A DNA stretch of 64,000 bases. It comes from Zeugodacus cucurbitae. Lineage: Eukaryota > Arthropoda > Insecta > Diptera > Tephritidae. Shown piece by piece: positions 44,968 through 57,256 of this stretch (the first letter of the stretch is position 1; each line of letters opens with the position of its first letter). The position numbers were made by a program, and so were the translations under genes. The stretch is taken from NCBI RefSeq assembly GCF_028554725.1, contig NC_071672.1, positions 9,194,501 to 9,258,500 on the forward strand. The letters run 5' to 3'. The notes below the pieces were generated by a model. The model was not told where the DNA came from. It did not search any database and worked only from the letters and a program-made list of their open reading frames with translations.

Positions 44968-45332
44968 TCTTGTCTTGACTTGTCTTGTCTTGTCTTGTCT
45001 TGTTTTGTCTTGTCTTGTCTTGTCTTGTCTTGTCTTGTCTTGTCTTGTCTTGTCTTGTCTTGTCTTGTCTTGTCTTGTCTTGTCTTGTCTAGTCTTGTCT
45101 TGTCTTGTCATGTCTTGTCTTGTCTTGTCTTGTCTTGTCTTGTCTGGTCTTGTTTTGTCTTGTCATGTCTTGTCTTGTCTCGACTTGTCTTGTCTTGTCT
45201 TCTCTTGTCTTATCTTGTCCTGTCTTGTCTTGTCTTGTCTTGTCTTGTCTTGTCTTGTCTTGTCTTGTCTTGTCTTGTCTTGTCTTGTCTTGTCTTGTCT
45301 TGTCTTGTCTTGTCTTGTCTTGTCTTCTCTTC
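44968..45332 (+). repeat. Pentamer array
   Basis: 365 bp with TTTTG, TCTAGTC (45,089), TCTGG-TTTTG-TCATG, TCTCGACTTG, TCTTC, TCTTA, TCCTG and a pure run. Equivalent blocks lie at 51,148-51,517 and 56,138-56,507. Confidence 0.92.
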
Positions 45333-45545
45333 TTAATTAGTTTAGAAACAAATAAAAAAAAATGTCTTGTCTTGTTTTAACTTGTCTTGTCTTGTCATGT
45401 CATGTCTTGTCTTGTTTTGTCTTATCATCTTAATTAATTTAAAAACAAATCAAACACAATTGTCTTGTCTTGTCTTGTCTTTTCCTGTCTAGCCTTGTCT
45501 TGTCTTATCGTCTTAATTAATTTAAAAACAAATCAAACACAATTG
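45333..45545 (+). repeat. A'-B4-B5 spacer cluster
   Basis: A' (45333-45364), B4 (45430-45462), B5 (45513-45545). Offsets 97 and 83 bp. Differs from the left-end clusters by TTTTAACTTG and TCATGTCATG between A' and B4, and by TCTAGCC instead of TCTGGCC between B4 and B5. Confidence 0.95.
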
Positions 45546-46086
45546 TCTTGTCTTGTCTTGTCTTGTCTTGCCTTGTCTTGTCTTGTTTTGTCACGTCTTG
45601 TCTTGTCTTGTCTTGTCTTGTCTTGTCTTGTCTTGTCTTGTCTTGTCTTGTCTTGTCTTGTCTTGTCTTGTCTTGTCTTGTCTTGTCTTGTCTTGTCTTG
45701 TCTTGTCTTGTCTTGTCTTGGCTTGTCATGTCTTGTCTTGTCGTATCTTGTCTTGTCTTTTCTTCTCTGGCCTTGTCTTGTCTTGTCTTGTCGTGTCGTG
45801 TCTTGTCTTTTCTTGTCTGGCCTTGTCTTGTCTTGTCTTATCTGCTTAATTAATTTAAAAACAAATCAAACACAATTGTCTTGTCTTGTCTTGTCTTGTC
45901 TTGTCTTGTCTTGTCTTGTCTTATCTTGTCTTGTCTTGTCTTGTCTTGTCTTGTCATGTCTTGTCGTATCTTGTCTTGTCTTGTCTTGTCTTGTCTGGTC
46001 TTGTCTTGTCTTGTCTTGTCTTGTCTTGTCTTGACTTGTCTTGTCTTATCTTCTTAATTAATTTAAAAACAAATCAAACACAATTG
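45546..46086 (+). repeat. Pentamers with B1 (45846-45878) and B2 (46054-46086)
   Basis: Begins with TTTTGTCACG (45,586-45,595), a TCACG unit typical of this cluster type, then a pure run, TCGTA and TCTTTTCTTCTCTGGCCTTG before B1. B1 to B2 is 208 bp. This B2 has no A at +83; it is followed by TCTTGACTTG, as after B3. Confidence 0.94.
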
Positions 46087-46537
46087 TCTTGTCTTGACTT
46101 GTCTTGTCTTGTCTTGTCTTGTTTTGTCTTGTCATGTCTTGTCTTGTCTTGTCTTGTCTTGTCTTGTCTTGTCTTGTCTTGTCTTGTCTTGTCTTGTCTT
46201 GTCTTGTCTTGTCTTGTCATGTCTTGTCTTGTCTTGTCTTGTCTTGTCTTGTCTTGTCTGGTCTTGTTTTGTCTTGTCATGTCTTGTCTTGTCTCGACTT
46301 GTCTTGTCTTGTCTTCTCTTGTCTTATCTTGTCTTGTCATGTCTTGTCTTGTCTTGTCTTGTCTTGTCTTGTCTGGTCTTGTTTTGTCTTGTCATGTCTT
46401 GTCTTGTCTCGACTTGTCTTGTCTTGTCTTCTCTTGTCTTACCTTGTCTTGTCTTGTCCTGTCTTGTCTTGTCATATCTTGTCTTGCCTTGTCTTGTCTT
46501 CTCTTCTTAATTAGTTTAGAAACAAATAAAATAAATG
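46087..46537 (+). repeat. Pentamers ending in A spacer (46507-46537)
   Basis: Two consecutive TCTGG-TTTTG-TCATG-TCTCGACTTG-TCTTC words (about 46,257 and 46,373), then TCCTG and the A lead-in. TTACCTTG at 46,440 and TCATATC at 46,473 are private changes; the copies at 52.8 and 57.6 kb have TTATCTTG and TCATGTC. Confidence 0.94.
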
Positions 46538-49490
46538 TCTTGTCTTGTCTTGTCTTGTTTTGTCTTGTCATGTCTTGTCTTGTCTTGTCTTGTCTTGTCT
46601 TGTCTTGTCTTGTCTTGTCTTGTCTTGTCTTGTCTTGTCTTGTCTTGTCTTGTCTTGTCTTGTCTTGTCTTGTCTTGTCTTGTCTTGTCTTGTCTTGTCT
46701 TGTCTTGTCTTGTCCTGTCTTGTCTTGTCTTGTCTTGTCTTGTCTTGTCTTGTCTTGTCTTGTCATGTCTTGTCTTGTCGTATCTTGTCTTGTCTTGTCT
46801 GGTCTTGTTTTGTCTTGTCATGTCTTGTCTTGTCTCGACTTGTCTTCTCTTGTCTTCTCTTGTCTTATCTTGTCTTGTCTTGTCTTGTCTTGTCTTGTCT
46901 TGTCTTGTCTTGTCTTGTCATGTCTTGTCTTGTCTTGACTTGTCTTGTCTTGTCTTGTCTTGTCTTGTCTTGTCATGTCTTGCCTTGTCTTGTCTTGTCT
47001 TGTCTTGTCTTGTCTTGTCATGTCTTGTCTTGTCTTGTCTTGTCTTGTCTTGTCTTGTCTTGTCTTGTCTTGTCTTGTCTTGTCTTGTCATGTCTTGCCT
47101 TGTCTTGTCTTGTCTTGTCTTGTCTTGTCTTGTCTTGTCTTGTCATGTCTTGTCGTATCTTGTCTTGTCTTGTCTTGTCATGTCTTGTCTTGTCGTATCT
47201 TGTCTTGTCTTGTCTTGTCTTGTCTTGTCTGGTCTTGTATTGTCTTGTCTTGTCTTGTCATGTCTTGTCTTGTCTTGTCTTGTCTTGTCATGTCTTGTCT
47301 TGTCTTGTCTGGTCTTGTATTGTCTTGTCTTGTCTTGTCTTGTCTTGTCGTATCTTGTCTTGTCTTGTCTTGTCTGGTCTGGTCTTGTCTTGTCATGTCT
47401 TGTCTTGTCATGTCATGTCTTGTCATGTCTTGTCATGTCTTGTCTGGTCTTGTTTTGTCTTGTCATGTCTTGTCTTGTCTCGACTTGTCTTCTCTTGTCT
47501 TCTCTTGTCTTATCTTGTCTTGTCTTGTCTTGTCTTGTCTTGTCTTGTCTTGTCTTGTCTTGTCATGTCTTGTCTTGTCTTGACTTGTCTTGTCTTGTCT
47601 TGTCTTGTCTTGTCTTGTCATGTCTTGCCTTGTCTTGTCTTGTCTTGTCTTGTCTTGTCTTGTCATGTCTTGTCTTGTCTTGTCTTGTCTTGTCTTGTCT
47701 TGTCTTGTCTTGTCTTGTCGTATCTTGTCTTGTCTTGTCTTGTCTTGTCTTGTCTTGTCTTGTCTTTTCTTGTCTTGTCTTGTCTTGTCATGTCTTGCCT
47801 TGTCTTGTCTTGTCTTGTCTTGTCTTGTCATGTCTTGTCTTGTCTTGTCTTGTCTTGTCATGTCTTGTCTTGTCTTGTCTGGTCTTGTATTGTCTTGTCT
47901 TGTCTTGTCTTATCTTGTCTTGTCTTGTCTTGTCTTGTCTTGCCTTGTCTTGTCTTGTCTTGTCTTGTCTTGTCTTGTCATGTCTTGTCTTGTCGTATCT
48001 TGTCTTGTCTTGTCTTGTCTTGTCTGGTCTTGTCTTGTCATGTCTTGTCTTGTCATGTCATGTCTTGTCATGTCTTGTCATGTCTTGTCTTGTCTTGTCA
48101 TGTCTTGTCTTGTCTTGACTTGTCATGTCTTGTCTTGTCGTATCTTGTCTTGTCTTGTCTTGTCTGGTCTTGCTTGTCTTGTCATGTCTTGTCTTGTCTT
48201 GTCTTGTCTTGTCTTGTCTTGTCTTGTCTTGTCTTGTCTTGTCTTGTCTTGTTTTGTCTTGTCATGTCTTGTCTTGACTTGTCTTGTCTTGTCTTGTCTT
48301 GTCTTGTCTTGTCGTATCTTGTCTTGTCTTGTCTTGTCTTGTCTTGTCTTGTCTTGTCTTGTCTTGTCTTGTCTTGTCTTGTCTTGTCATGTCTTGTCTT
48401 GTCGTATCTTGTCTTGTCTTGTCTTGTCTTGTCCTGTCTGGTCTTGTCTTGTCTTGTCATGTCTTGTCTTGTCTTGTCTTGTCTTGTCTTGTCTTGTCTT
48501 GTCTTGTCTTGTCTTGTCTTGTCTTGTCTTGTCTTGTCTTGTCATGTCTTGTCGTATCTTGTCTTGTCTTGTCTTGTCTTGTCTTGTCTGGTCTTGTCTT
48601 GTCTTGTCTTGTTTTGTCTCGTCATGTCTTGTCTTGACTTGTCTTGTCTTGTCTTGTCTTCTCTTGTCTTGTCTTGTCTTGTCTTGTCTTGTCTTGTCTT
48701 GTCTTGACTTGTCATGTCTTGTCTTGTCGTATCTTGTCTTGTCTTGTCTTGTCTGGTCTTGCTTGTCTTGTCATGTCTTGTCTTGTCTTGTCTTGTCTTG
48801 TCTTGTCTTGTCTTGTCTTGTCTTGTCTTGTTTTGTCTTGTCATGTCTTGTCTTGACTTGTCTTGTCTTGTCTTGTCTTGTCTTGTCTTGTCGTATCTTG
48901 TCTTGTCTTGTCTTGTCTTGTCTTGTCTTGTCTTGTCTTGTCTTGTCTTGTCTTGTCTTGTCTTGTCTTGTCATGTCTTGTCTTGTCGTATCTTGTCTTG
49001 TCTTGTCTTGTCTTGTCCTGTCTGGTCTTGTCTTGTCTTGTCATGTCTTGTCTTGTCTTGTCTTGTCTTGTCTTGTCTTGTCTTGTCTTGTCTTGTCTTG
49101 TCTTGTCTTGTCTTGTCTTGTCTTGTCTTGTCTTGTCTTGTCTTGTCATGTCTTGTCGTATCTTGTCTTGTCTTGTCTTGTCTTGTCTTGTCTGGTCTTG
49201 TCTTGTCTTGTCTTGTTTTGTCTCGTCATGTCTTGTCTTGACTTGTCTTGTCTTGTCTTGTCTTCTCTTGTCTTGTCTTGTCTTGTCTTGTCTTGTCGTA
49301 TCTTGTCTTGTCTTGTCTTGTCTTGTCATGTCTTGTCTTGTCGTATCTTGTCTTGTCTTGTCTTGTCTTGTCTTGTCTTGTCTGGTCTTGTCATGTCTTG
49401 TCTTGTCTTGTCTTGTCTTGTCTTGTCTTGTTTTGTCTTGTCATGTCTTGTCTTGTCTTGACTTGTCTTGTCTTGTCTTGTCTTATCTTC
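46538..49490 (+). repeat. Pentamer array, spacer-free 3 kb
   Basis: Copied at 52,878-55,890 with an offset of 6,340-6,400 bp. TCTCGACTTGTCTTCTC words at about 46,836 and 47,480, TCTGGTCTGG at about 47,376, TCATGTCATG clusters, register slips at about 48,173 and 48,760. Confidence 0.93.
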
Positions 49491-50265
49491 TTAATTAATT
49501 TAAAAACAAATCAAACACAATTGTCCTGTCTTGTCTTGTCATGTCTTGTCTTGCCTTGTCTTGTCTTCTCTTCTTAATTAGTTTAGAAACAAATAAAATA
49601 AATGTCTTGTCTTGTCTTGTCTTGTTTTGTCTTGCCATGTCTTGTCTTGTCTTGTCATGTCTTGTCTTGTCTTGTCTTGTCTTGTCTTGTTTTGTCTTCT
49701 TTTCTTAATTAATTTAAAAACAAATCAAACACAATTGTCTTGTCTTGACTTGTCTTGTCTTGTCTTGTCTTGTCTTGTCTTGTCTTGTCTTGTCTTGTCT
49801 TGTCTTGTCTTGTCTTGTCTTGTCTTGTCTTGTCTTGTCTTGTCTTGTCTTGTCTTGTCTTGTCTTGTCTTGTCTTGTCTTGTCTTGTCTTGTCTTGTCT
49901 TGTCTTGTCTTGTCTTGTCTTGTCTTGTCTTGTCTTGTCTTGTCTTGTCATGTCTTGTCTTGTCGTATCTTGTCTTGTCTTGTCTTGTCTTGTCTTGTCT
50001 GGTCTTGTCTTGTCTTGTCATGTCTTGTCTTGTCTTGTCTTGTCTTGTCTTGTCTTGTCTTGTCTTGTCTTGTCTTGTCTTGTCTTGTCTTGTCTTGTCT
50101 TGTCTTGTCTTGTCTTGTCATGTCTTGTCGTATCTTGTCTTGTCTTGTCTTGTTTTGTCTTGCCATGTCTTGTCTTGTCTTGTCTTGTCTTGTCTTGTCT
50201 TGTCTTGTCTTGTCTTGTTTTGTCTTCTTTTCTTAATTAATTTAAAAACAAATCAAACACAATTG
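49491..50265 (+). repeat. B2-A-B3 module plus second B3
   Basis: B2 (49491-49523), A (49574-49604), B3 (49705-49737), then a 495-bp array and another B3 (50233-50265). The intervening array begins with a pure run of about 198 bp. B3 occurs twice in succession only here, and both are followed by TCTTGACTTG. Confidence 0.95.
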
Positions 50266-50895
50266 TCTTGTCTTGACTTGTCTTGTCTTGTCTTGTCTTG
50301 TCTTGTCTTGTCTTGTCTTGTCTTGTCTTGTCTTGTCTTGTCTTGTCTTGTCTTGTCTTGTCTTGTCTTGTCTTGTCTTGTCATGTCTTGTCTTGTCGTA
50401 TCTTGTCTTGTCTTGTCTTGTCTTGTCTTGTCTGGTCTTGTCTTGTCTTGTCATGTCTTGTCTTGTCTTGTCTTGTCTTGTCTTGTCTTGTCTTGTCTTG
50501 TCTTGTCTTGTCTTGTCTTGTCTTGTCTTGTCTTGTCTTGTCTTGTCATGTCTTGTCGTATCTTGTCTTGTCTTGTCTTGTCTTGTCTTGTCTGGTCTTG
50601 TCTTGTCTTGTCTTGTTTTGTCTTGTCATGTCTTGTCTTGACTTGTCTTGTCTTGTCTTGTCTTCTCTTGTCTTGTCTTGTCTTGTCTTGTCTTGTCGTA
50701 TCTTGTCTTGTCTTGTCTTGTCTTGTCATGTCTTGTCTTGTCGTATCTTGTCTTGTCTTGTCTTGTCTTGTCTTGTCTTGTCTTGTCTGGTCTTGTCATG
50801 TCTTGTCTTGTCTTGTCTTGTCTTGTCTTGTCTTGTTTTGTCTTGTCATGTCTTGTCTTGTCTTGACTTGTCTTGTCTTGTCTTGTCTTATCTTC
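50266..50895 (+). repeat. Pentamer array
   Basis: 630 bp with TCATG/TCGTA/TCTGG words, TCTTC and TTTTG. Matches the last 600 bp before the B2 spacers at 40,561, 44,721, 49,491 and 55,891, but here no register slip is included. Confidence 0.92.
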
Positions 50896-51147
50896 TTAAT
50901 TAATTTAAAAACAAATCAAACACAATTGTCCTGTCTTGTCTTGTCATGTCTTGTCTTGCCTTGTCTTGTCTTCTCTTCTTAATTAGTTTAGAAACAAATA
51001 AAATAAATGTCTTGTCTTGTCTTGTCTTGTTTTGTCTTGTCATGTCTTGTCTTGTCTTGTCTTGTCTTGTCTTGTCTTGTCTTGTCTTGTCTTGTCTTGT
51101 TTTGTCTTCTTTTCTTAATTAATTTAAAAACAAATCAAACACAATTG
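50896..51147 (+). repeat. B2-A-B3 spacer module
   Basis: B2 (50896-50928), A (50979-51009), B3 (51115-51147). Offsets 83 and 136 bp. Confidence 0.95.
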
Positions 51148-51517
51148 TCTTGTCTTGACTTGTCTTGTCTTGTCTTGTCTTGTTTTGTCTTGTCTTGTCT
51201 TGTCTTGTCTTGTCTTGTCTTGTCTTGTCTTGTCTTGTCTTGTCTTGTCTTGTCTAGTCTTGTCTTGTCTTGTCATGTCTTGTCTTGTCTTGTCTTGTCT
51301 TGTCTTGTCTGGTCTTGTTTTGTCTTGTCATGTCTTGTCTTGTCTCGACTTGTCTTGTCTTGTCTTCTCTTGTCTTATCTTGTCCTGTCTTGTCTTGTCT
51401 TGTCTTGTCTTGTCTTGTCTTGTCTTGTCTTGTCTTGTCTTGTCTTGTCTTGTCTTGTCTTGTCTTGTCTTGTCTTGTCTTGTCTTGTCTTGTCTTGTCT
51501 TGTCTTGTCTTCTCTTC
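51148..51517 (+). repeat. Pentamer array
   Basis: Copy of 44,968-45,332, with TCTAGTC at about 51,252, TCTCGACTTG and TCCTG, then a pure run to the A lead-in. Confidence 0.92.
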
Positions 51518-52218
51518 TTAATTAGTTTAGAAACAAATAAAAAAAAATGTCTTGTCTTGTTTTAACTTGTCTTGTCTTGTCATGTCATGTCTTGTCTTGT
51601 TTTGTCTTATCATCTTAATTAATTTAAAAACAAATCAAACACAATTGTCTTGTCTTGTCTTGTCTTTTCCTGTCTAGCCTTGTCTTGTCTTATCGTCTTA
51701 ATTAATTTAAAAACAAATCAAACACAATTGCCTTGTCTTGTCTTGTCTTGTCTTGCCTTGTCTTGTCTTGTTTTGTCACGTCTTGTCTTGTCTTGTCTTG
51801 TCTTGTCTTGTCTTGTCTGGTCTTGTTTTGTCTTGTCATGTCTTGTCTTGTCTCGACTTGTCTTGTCTTGTCTTCTCTTGTCTTATCTTGTCCTGTCTTG
51901 TCTTGTCTTGTCTTGTCTTGTCTTGTCTTGTCTTGTCTTGTCTTGTCTTGTCTTGTCTTGTCTTGTCTTGTCTTGTCTTGTCTTGTCTTGTCTTGTCTTC
52001 TCTTCTTAATTAGTTTAGAAACAAATAAAAAAAAATGTCTTGTCTTGTTTTAACTTGTCTTGTCTTGTCATGTCATGTCTTGTCTTGTTTTGTCTTATCA
52101 TCTTAATTAATTTAAAAACAAATCAAACACAATTGTCTTGTCTTGTCTTGTCTTTTCCTGTCTAGCCTTGTCTTGTCTTATCTGCTTAATTAATTTAAAA
52201 ACAAATCAAACACAATTG
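51518..52218 (+). repeat. Two successive A'-B clusters
   Basis: A' (51518-51549), B4 (51615-51647), B5 (51698-51730), about 275 bp of array, then A' (52006-52037), B4 (52103-52135), B1 (52186-52218). Both clusters keep the 97- and 83-bp offsets, but the third spacer is B5 in the first and B1 in the second. This looks like a duplication with a crossover between B5- and B1-flanked copies. TTTTAACTTG follows both A' spacers. The first base run after B5 is TTGCCTTG. Confidence 0.95.
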
Positions 52219-52877
52219 TCTTGTCTTGTCTTGTCTTGTCTTGTCTTGTCTTGTCTTATCTTGTCTTGTCTTGTCTTGTCTTGTCTTGTCATGTCTTGTC
52301 GTATCTTGGCTTGTCTTGTCTTGTCTTGTCTGGTCTTGTCTTGTCTTGTCTTGTCTTGTCTTGTCTTGTCTTGACTTGTCTTGTCTTATCTTCTTAATTA
52401 ATTTAAAAACAAATCAAACACAATTGTCTTGTCTTGACTTGTCTTGTCTTGTCTTGTCTTGTTTTGTCTTGTCATGTCTTGTCTTGTCTTGTCTTGTCTT
52501 GTCTTGTCTTGTCTTGTCTTGTCTTGTCTTGTCTTGTCTTGTCTTGTCTTGTCTTGTCATGTCTTGTCTTGTCTTGTCTTGTCTTGTCTTGTCTTGTCTG
52601 GTCTTGTTTTGTCTTGTCATGTCTTGTCTTGTCTCGACTTGTCTTGTCTTGTCTTCTCTTGTCTTATCTTGTCTTGTCATGTCTTGTCTTGTCTTGTCTT
52701 GTCTTGTCTTGTCTGGTCTTGTTTTGTCTTGTCATGTCTTGTCTTGTCTCGACTTGTCTTGTCTTGTCTTCTCTTGTCTTATCTTGTCTTGTCTTGTCCT
52801 GTCTTGTCTTGTCATGTCTTGTCTTGCCTTGTCTTGTCTTCTCTTCTTAATTAGTTTAGAAACAAATAAAATAAATG
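52219..52877 (+). repeat. Pentamers with B2 (52394-52426) and A (52847-52877)
   Basis: Counterpart of 45,879-46,537 at 6,340 bp. TCTTGGCTTG at 52,306 is a private change. The two TCTGG-TTTTG-TCTCGACTTG words are retained. Confidence 0.94.
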
Positions 52878-55800
52878 TCTTGTCTTGTCTTGTCTTGTTT
52901 TGTCTTGTCATGTCTTGTCTTGTCTTGTCTTGTCTTGTCTTGTCTTGTCTTGTCTTGTCTTGTCTTGTCTTGTCTTGTCTTGTCTTGTCTTGTCTTGTCT
53001 TGTCTTGTCTTGTCTTGTCTTGTCTTGTCTTGTCTTGTCTTGTCTTGTCTTGTCTTGTCTTGTCTTGTCCTGTCTTGTCTTGTCTTGTCTTGTCTTGTCT
53101 TGTCTTGTCTTGTCTTGTCATGTCTTGTCTTGTCGTATCTTGTCTTGTCTTGTCTGGTCTTGTTTTGTCTTGTCATGTCTTGTCTTGTCTCGACTTGTCT
53201 TCTCTTGTCTTCTCTTGTCTTATCTTGTCTTGTCTTGTCTTGTCTTGTCTTGTCTTGTCTTGTCTTGTCTTGTCATGTCTTGTCTTGTCTTGACTTGTCT
53301 TGTCTTGTCTTGTCTTGTCTTGTCTTGTCATGTCTTGCCTTGTCTTGTCTTGTCTTGTCTTGTCTTGTCTTGTCATGTCTTGTCTTGTCTTGTCTTGTCT
53401 TGTCTTGTCTTGTCTTGTCTTGTCTTGTCTTGTCTTGTCTTGTCTTGTCTTGTCTTGTCTTGTCTTGTCATGTCTTGCCTTGTCTTGTCTTGTCTTGTCT
53501 TGTCTTGTCTTGTCTTGTCTTGTCATGTCTTGTCTTGTCGTATCTTGTCTTGTCTTGTCTTGTCATGTCTTGTCTTGTCGTATCTTGTCTTGTCTTGTCT
53601 TGTCTGGTCTTGTATTGTCTTGTCTTGTCTTGTCATGTCTTGTCTTGTCTTGTCTTGTCTTGTCATGTCTTGTCTTGTCTTGTCTGGTCTTGTATTGTCT
53701 TGTCTTGTCTTGTCTTGTCGTATCTTGTCTTGTCTTGTCTTGTCTGGTCTGGTCTTGTCTTGTCATGTCTTGTCTTGTCATGTCATGTCTTGTCATGTCT
53801 TGTCATGTCTTGTCTGGTCTTGTTTTGTCTTGTCATGTCTTGTCTTGTCTCGACTTGTCTTCTCTTGTCTTCTCTTGTCTTATCTTGTCTTGTCTTGTCT
53901 TGTCTTGTCTTGTCTTGTCTTGTCTTGTCTTGTCATGTCTTGTCTTGTCTTGACTTGTCTTGTCTTGTCTTGTCTTGTCTTGTCTTGTCATGTCTTGCCT
54001 TGTCTTGTCTTGTCTTGTCTTGTCTTGTCTTGTCATGTCTTGTCTTGTCTTGTCTTGTCTTGTCTTGTCTTGTCTTGTCTTGTCGTATCTTGTCTTGTCT
54101 TGTCTTGTCTTGTCTTGTCTTGTCTTGTCTTGTCTTGTCTTGTCTTGTCTTGTCATGTCTTGCCTTGTCTTGTCTTGTCTTGTCTTGTCTTGTCATGTCT
54201 TGTCTTGTCTTGTCTTGTCTTGTCATGTCTTGTCTTGTCTTGTCTGGTCTTGTATTGTCTTGTCTTGTCTTGTCTTATCTTGTCTTGTCTTGTCTTGTCT
54301 TGTCTTGCCTTGTCTTGTCTTGTCTTGTCTTGTCTTGTCTTGTCATGTCTTGTCTTGTCGTATCTTGTCTTGTCTTGTCTTGTCTTGTCTGGTCTTGTCT
54401 TGTCATGTCTTGTCTTGTCATGTCATGTCTTGTCATGTCTTGTCATGTCTTGTCTTGTCTTGTCATGTCTTGTCTTGTCTTGACTTGTCATGTCTTGTCT
54501 TGTCGTATCTTGTCTTGTCTTGTCTTGTCTGGTCTTGCTTGTCTTGTCATGTCTTGTCTTGTCTTGTCTTGTCTTGTCTTGTCTTGTCTTGTCTTGTCTT
54601 GTCTTGTCTTGTTTTGTCTTGTCATGTCTTGTCTTGACTTGTCTTGTCTTGTCTTGTCTTGTCTTGTCTTGTCGTATCTTGTCTTGTCTTGTCTTGTCTT
54701 GTCTTGTCTTGTCTTGTCTTGTCTTGTCTTGTCTTGTCTTGTCTTGTCTTGTCATGTCTTGTCTTGTCGTATCTTGTCTTGTCTTGTCTTGTCTTGTCCT
54801 GTCTGGTCTTGTCTTGTCTTGTCATGTCTTGTCTTGTCTTGTCTTGTCTTGTCTTGTCTTGTCTTGTCTTGTCTTGTCTTGTCTTGTCTTGTCTTGTCTT
54901 GTCTTGTCTTGTCATGTCTTGTCGTATCTTGTCTTGTCTTGTCTTGTCTTGTCTTGTCTGGTCTTGTCTTGTCTTGTCTTGTTTTGTCTCGTCATGTCTT
55001 GTCTTGACTTGTCTTGTCTTGTCTTGTCTTCTCTTGTCTTGTCTTGTCTTGTCTTGTCTTGTCTTGTCTTGTCTTGTCTTGTCTTGTCTTGTCTTGACTT
55101 GTCATGTCTTGTCTTGTCGTATCTTGTCTTGTCTTGTCTTGTCTGGTCTTGCTTGTCTTGTCTTGTCTTGTCTTGTCTTGTCTTGTCTTGTCTTGTCTTG
55201 TCTTGTTTTGTCTTGTCATGTCTTGTCTTGACTTGTCTTGTCTTGTCTTGTCTTGTCTTGTCTTGTCGTATCTTGTCTTGTCTTGTCTTGTCTTGTCTTG
55301 TCTTGTCTTGTCTTGTCTTGTCTTGTCTTGTCTTGTCTTGTCTTGTCTTGTCTTGTCTTGTCTTGTCTTGTCATGTCTTGTCTTGTCGTATCTTGTCTTG
55401 TCTTGTCTTGTCTTGTCCTGTCTGGTCTTGTCTTGTCTTGTCATGTCTTGTCTTGTCTTGTCTTGTCTTGTCTTGTCTTGTCTTGTCTTGTCTTGTCTTG
55501 TCTTGTCTTGTCTTGTCTTGTCTTGTCTTGTCTTGTCTTGTCATGTCTTGTCGTATCTTGTCTTGTCTTGTCTTGTCTTGTCTTGTCTGGTCTTGTCTTG
55601 TCTTGTCTTGTTTTGTCTCGTCATGTCTTGTCTTGACTTGTCTTGTCTTGTCTTGTCTTCTCTTGTCTTGTCTTGTCTTGTCTTGTCTTGTCGTATCTTG
55701 TCTTGTCTTGTCTTGTCTTGTCATGTCTTGTCTTGTCGTATCTTGTCTTGTCTTGTCTTGTCTTGTCTTGTCTTGTCTTGTCTGGTCTTGTCATGTCTTG

Positions 55801-55890
55801 TCTTGTCTTGTCTTGTCTTGTCTTGTCTTGTTTTGTCTTGTCATGTCTTGTCTTGTCTTGACTTGTCTTGTCTTGTCTTGTCTTATCTTC
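52878..55890 (+). repeat. Pentamer array, spacer-free 3 kb
   Basis: Copy of 46,538-49,490. TCTGGTCTGG at about 53,744; register slips at about 54,535 and 55,151; TCTCGTCATG before each TCTTC block. Confidence 0.93.
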
Positions 55891-56137
55891 TTAATTAATT
55901 TAAAAACAAATCAAACACAATTGTCCTGTCTTGTCTTGTCATGTCTTGTCTTGCCTTGTCTTGTCTTCTCTTCTTAATTAGTTTAGAAACAAATAAAATA
56001 AATGTCTTGTCTTGTCTTGTCTTGTTTTGTCTTGCCATGTCTTGTCTTGTCTTGTCTTGTCTTGTCTTGTCTTGTCTTGTCTTGTCTTGTTTTGTCTTCT
56101 TTTCTTAATTAATTTAAAAACAAATCAAACACAATTG
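55891..56137 (+). repeat. B2-A-B3 spacer module
   Basis: B2 (55891-55923), A (55974-56004), B3 (56105-56137). Offsets 83 and 131 bp, as at 44,721 and 49,491. Confidence 0.95.
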
Positions 56138-56507
56138 TCTTGTCTTGACTTGTCTTGTCTTGTCTTGTCTTGTCTTGTCTTGTCTTGTCTTGTCTTGTCT
56201 TGTCTTGTCTTGTCTTGTCTTGTCTTGTCTTGTCTTGTCTTGTCTTGTCTTGTCTTGTCTTGTCTTGTCTTGTCTTGTCTTGTCTTGTCTTGTCTTGTCT
56301 TGTCTTGTCTTGTCTTGTCTTGTCTTGTCTTGTCTTGTCTTGTCATGTCTTGTCTTGTCTTGTCTTGTCTTGTCTTGTCTGGTCTTGTTTTGTCTTGTCA
56401 TGTCTTGTCTTGTCTCGACTTGTCTTGTCTTGTCTTCTCTTGTCTTATCTTGTCTTGTCTTGTCTTGTCTTGTCTTGTCTTGTCTTGTCTTGTCTTGTCT
56501 TCTCTTC
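56138..56507 (+). repeat. Pentamer array
   Basis: Same length class as 44,968-45,332 but with a longer pure run (about 56,151-56,342) and without TCTAGTC. Confidence 0.92.
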
Positions 56508-56735
56508 TTAATTAGTTTAGAAACAAATAAAAAAAAATGTCTTGTCTTGTTTTAACTTGTCTTGTCTTGTCATGTCATGTCTTGTCTTGTTTTGTCTTTT
56601 CCTGTCTGGCCTTGTCTTGTCTTATCGTCTTAATTAATTTAAAAACAAATCAAACACAATTGTCTTGTCTTTTCCTGTCTGGCCTTGTCTTGTCTTATCG
56701 TCTTAATTAATTTAAAAACAAATCAAACACAATTG
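56508..56735 (+). repeat. A'-B5-B5 spacer cluster
   Basis: A' (56508-56539), B5 (56630-56662), B5 (56703-56735). The usual B4 is replaced by a second B5, with offsets of 122 and 73 bp instead of 97 and 83. Looks like a rearranged form of the standard cluster. Confidence 0.95.
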
Positions 56736-57256
56736 TCTTGTCTTGTCTTGTCTTGTCTTGCCTTGTCTTGTCTTGTTTTGTCACGTCTTGTCTTGTCTTG
56801 TCTTGTCTTGTCTTGTCTTGTCTTGTCTTGTCTTGTCTTGTCTTGTCTTGTCATGTCTTGTCTTGTCGTATCTTGTCTTGTCTTTTCTTCTCTGGCCTTG
56901 TCTTGTCTTGTCTTGTCGTGTCGTGTCTTGTCTTTTCTTGTCTGGCCTTGTCTTGTCTTGTCTTATCTGCTTAATTAATTTAAAAACAAATCAAACACAA
57001 TTGTCTTGTCTTGTCTTGTCTTGTCTTGTCTTGTCTTGTCTTGTCTTGTCTTGTCTTGTCTTGTCTTGTCTTGTCTTGTCTTGTCTTGTCTTTTCTTGTC
57101 TTGTCTTGTCTTGTCTTGTCATGTCTTGTCGTATCTTGTCTTGTCTTGTCTTGTCTTGCCTGGTCTTGTCTTGTCTTGTCTTGTCTTGTCTTGTCTTGTC
57201 TTGACTTGTCTTGTCTTATCTTCTTAATTAATTTAAAAACAAATCAAACACAATTG
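56736..57256 (+). repeat. Pentamers with B1 (56971-57003) and B2 (57224-57256)
   Basis: Counterpart of 45,546-46,086: TTTTGTCACG, TCGTA, TCTTTTCTTCTCTGGCCTTG and TCGTGTCGTG precede B1. B2 is followed by TCTTGACTTG and has no A at +83. Confidence 0.94.
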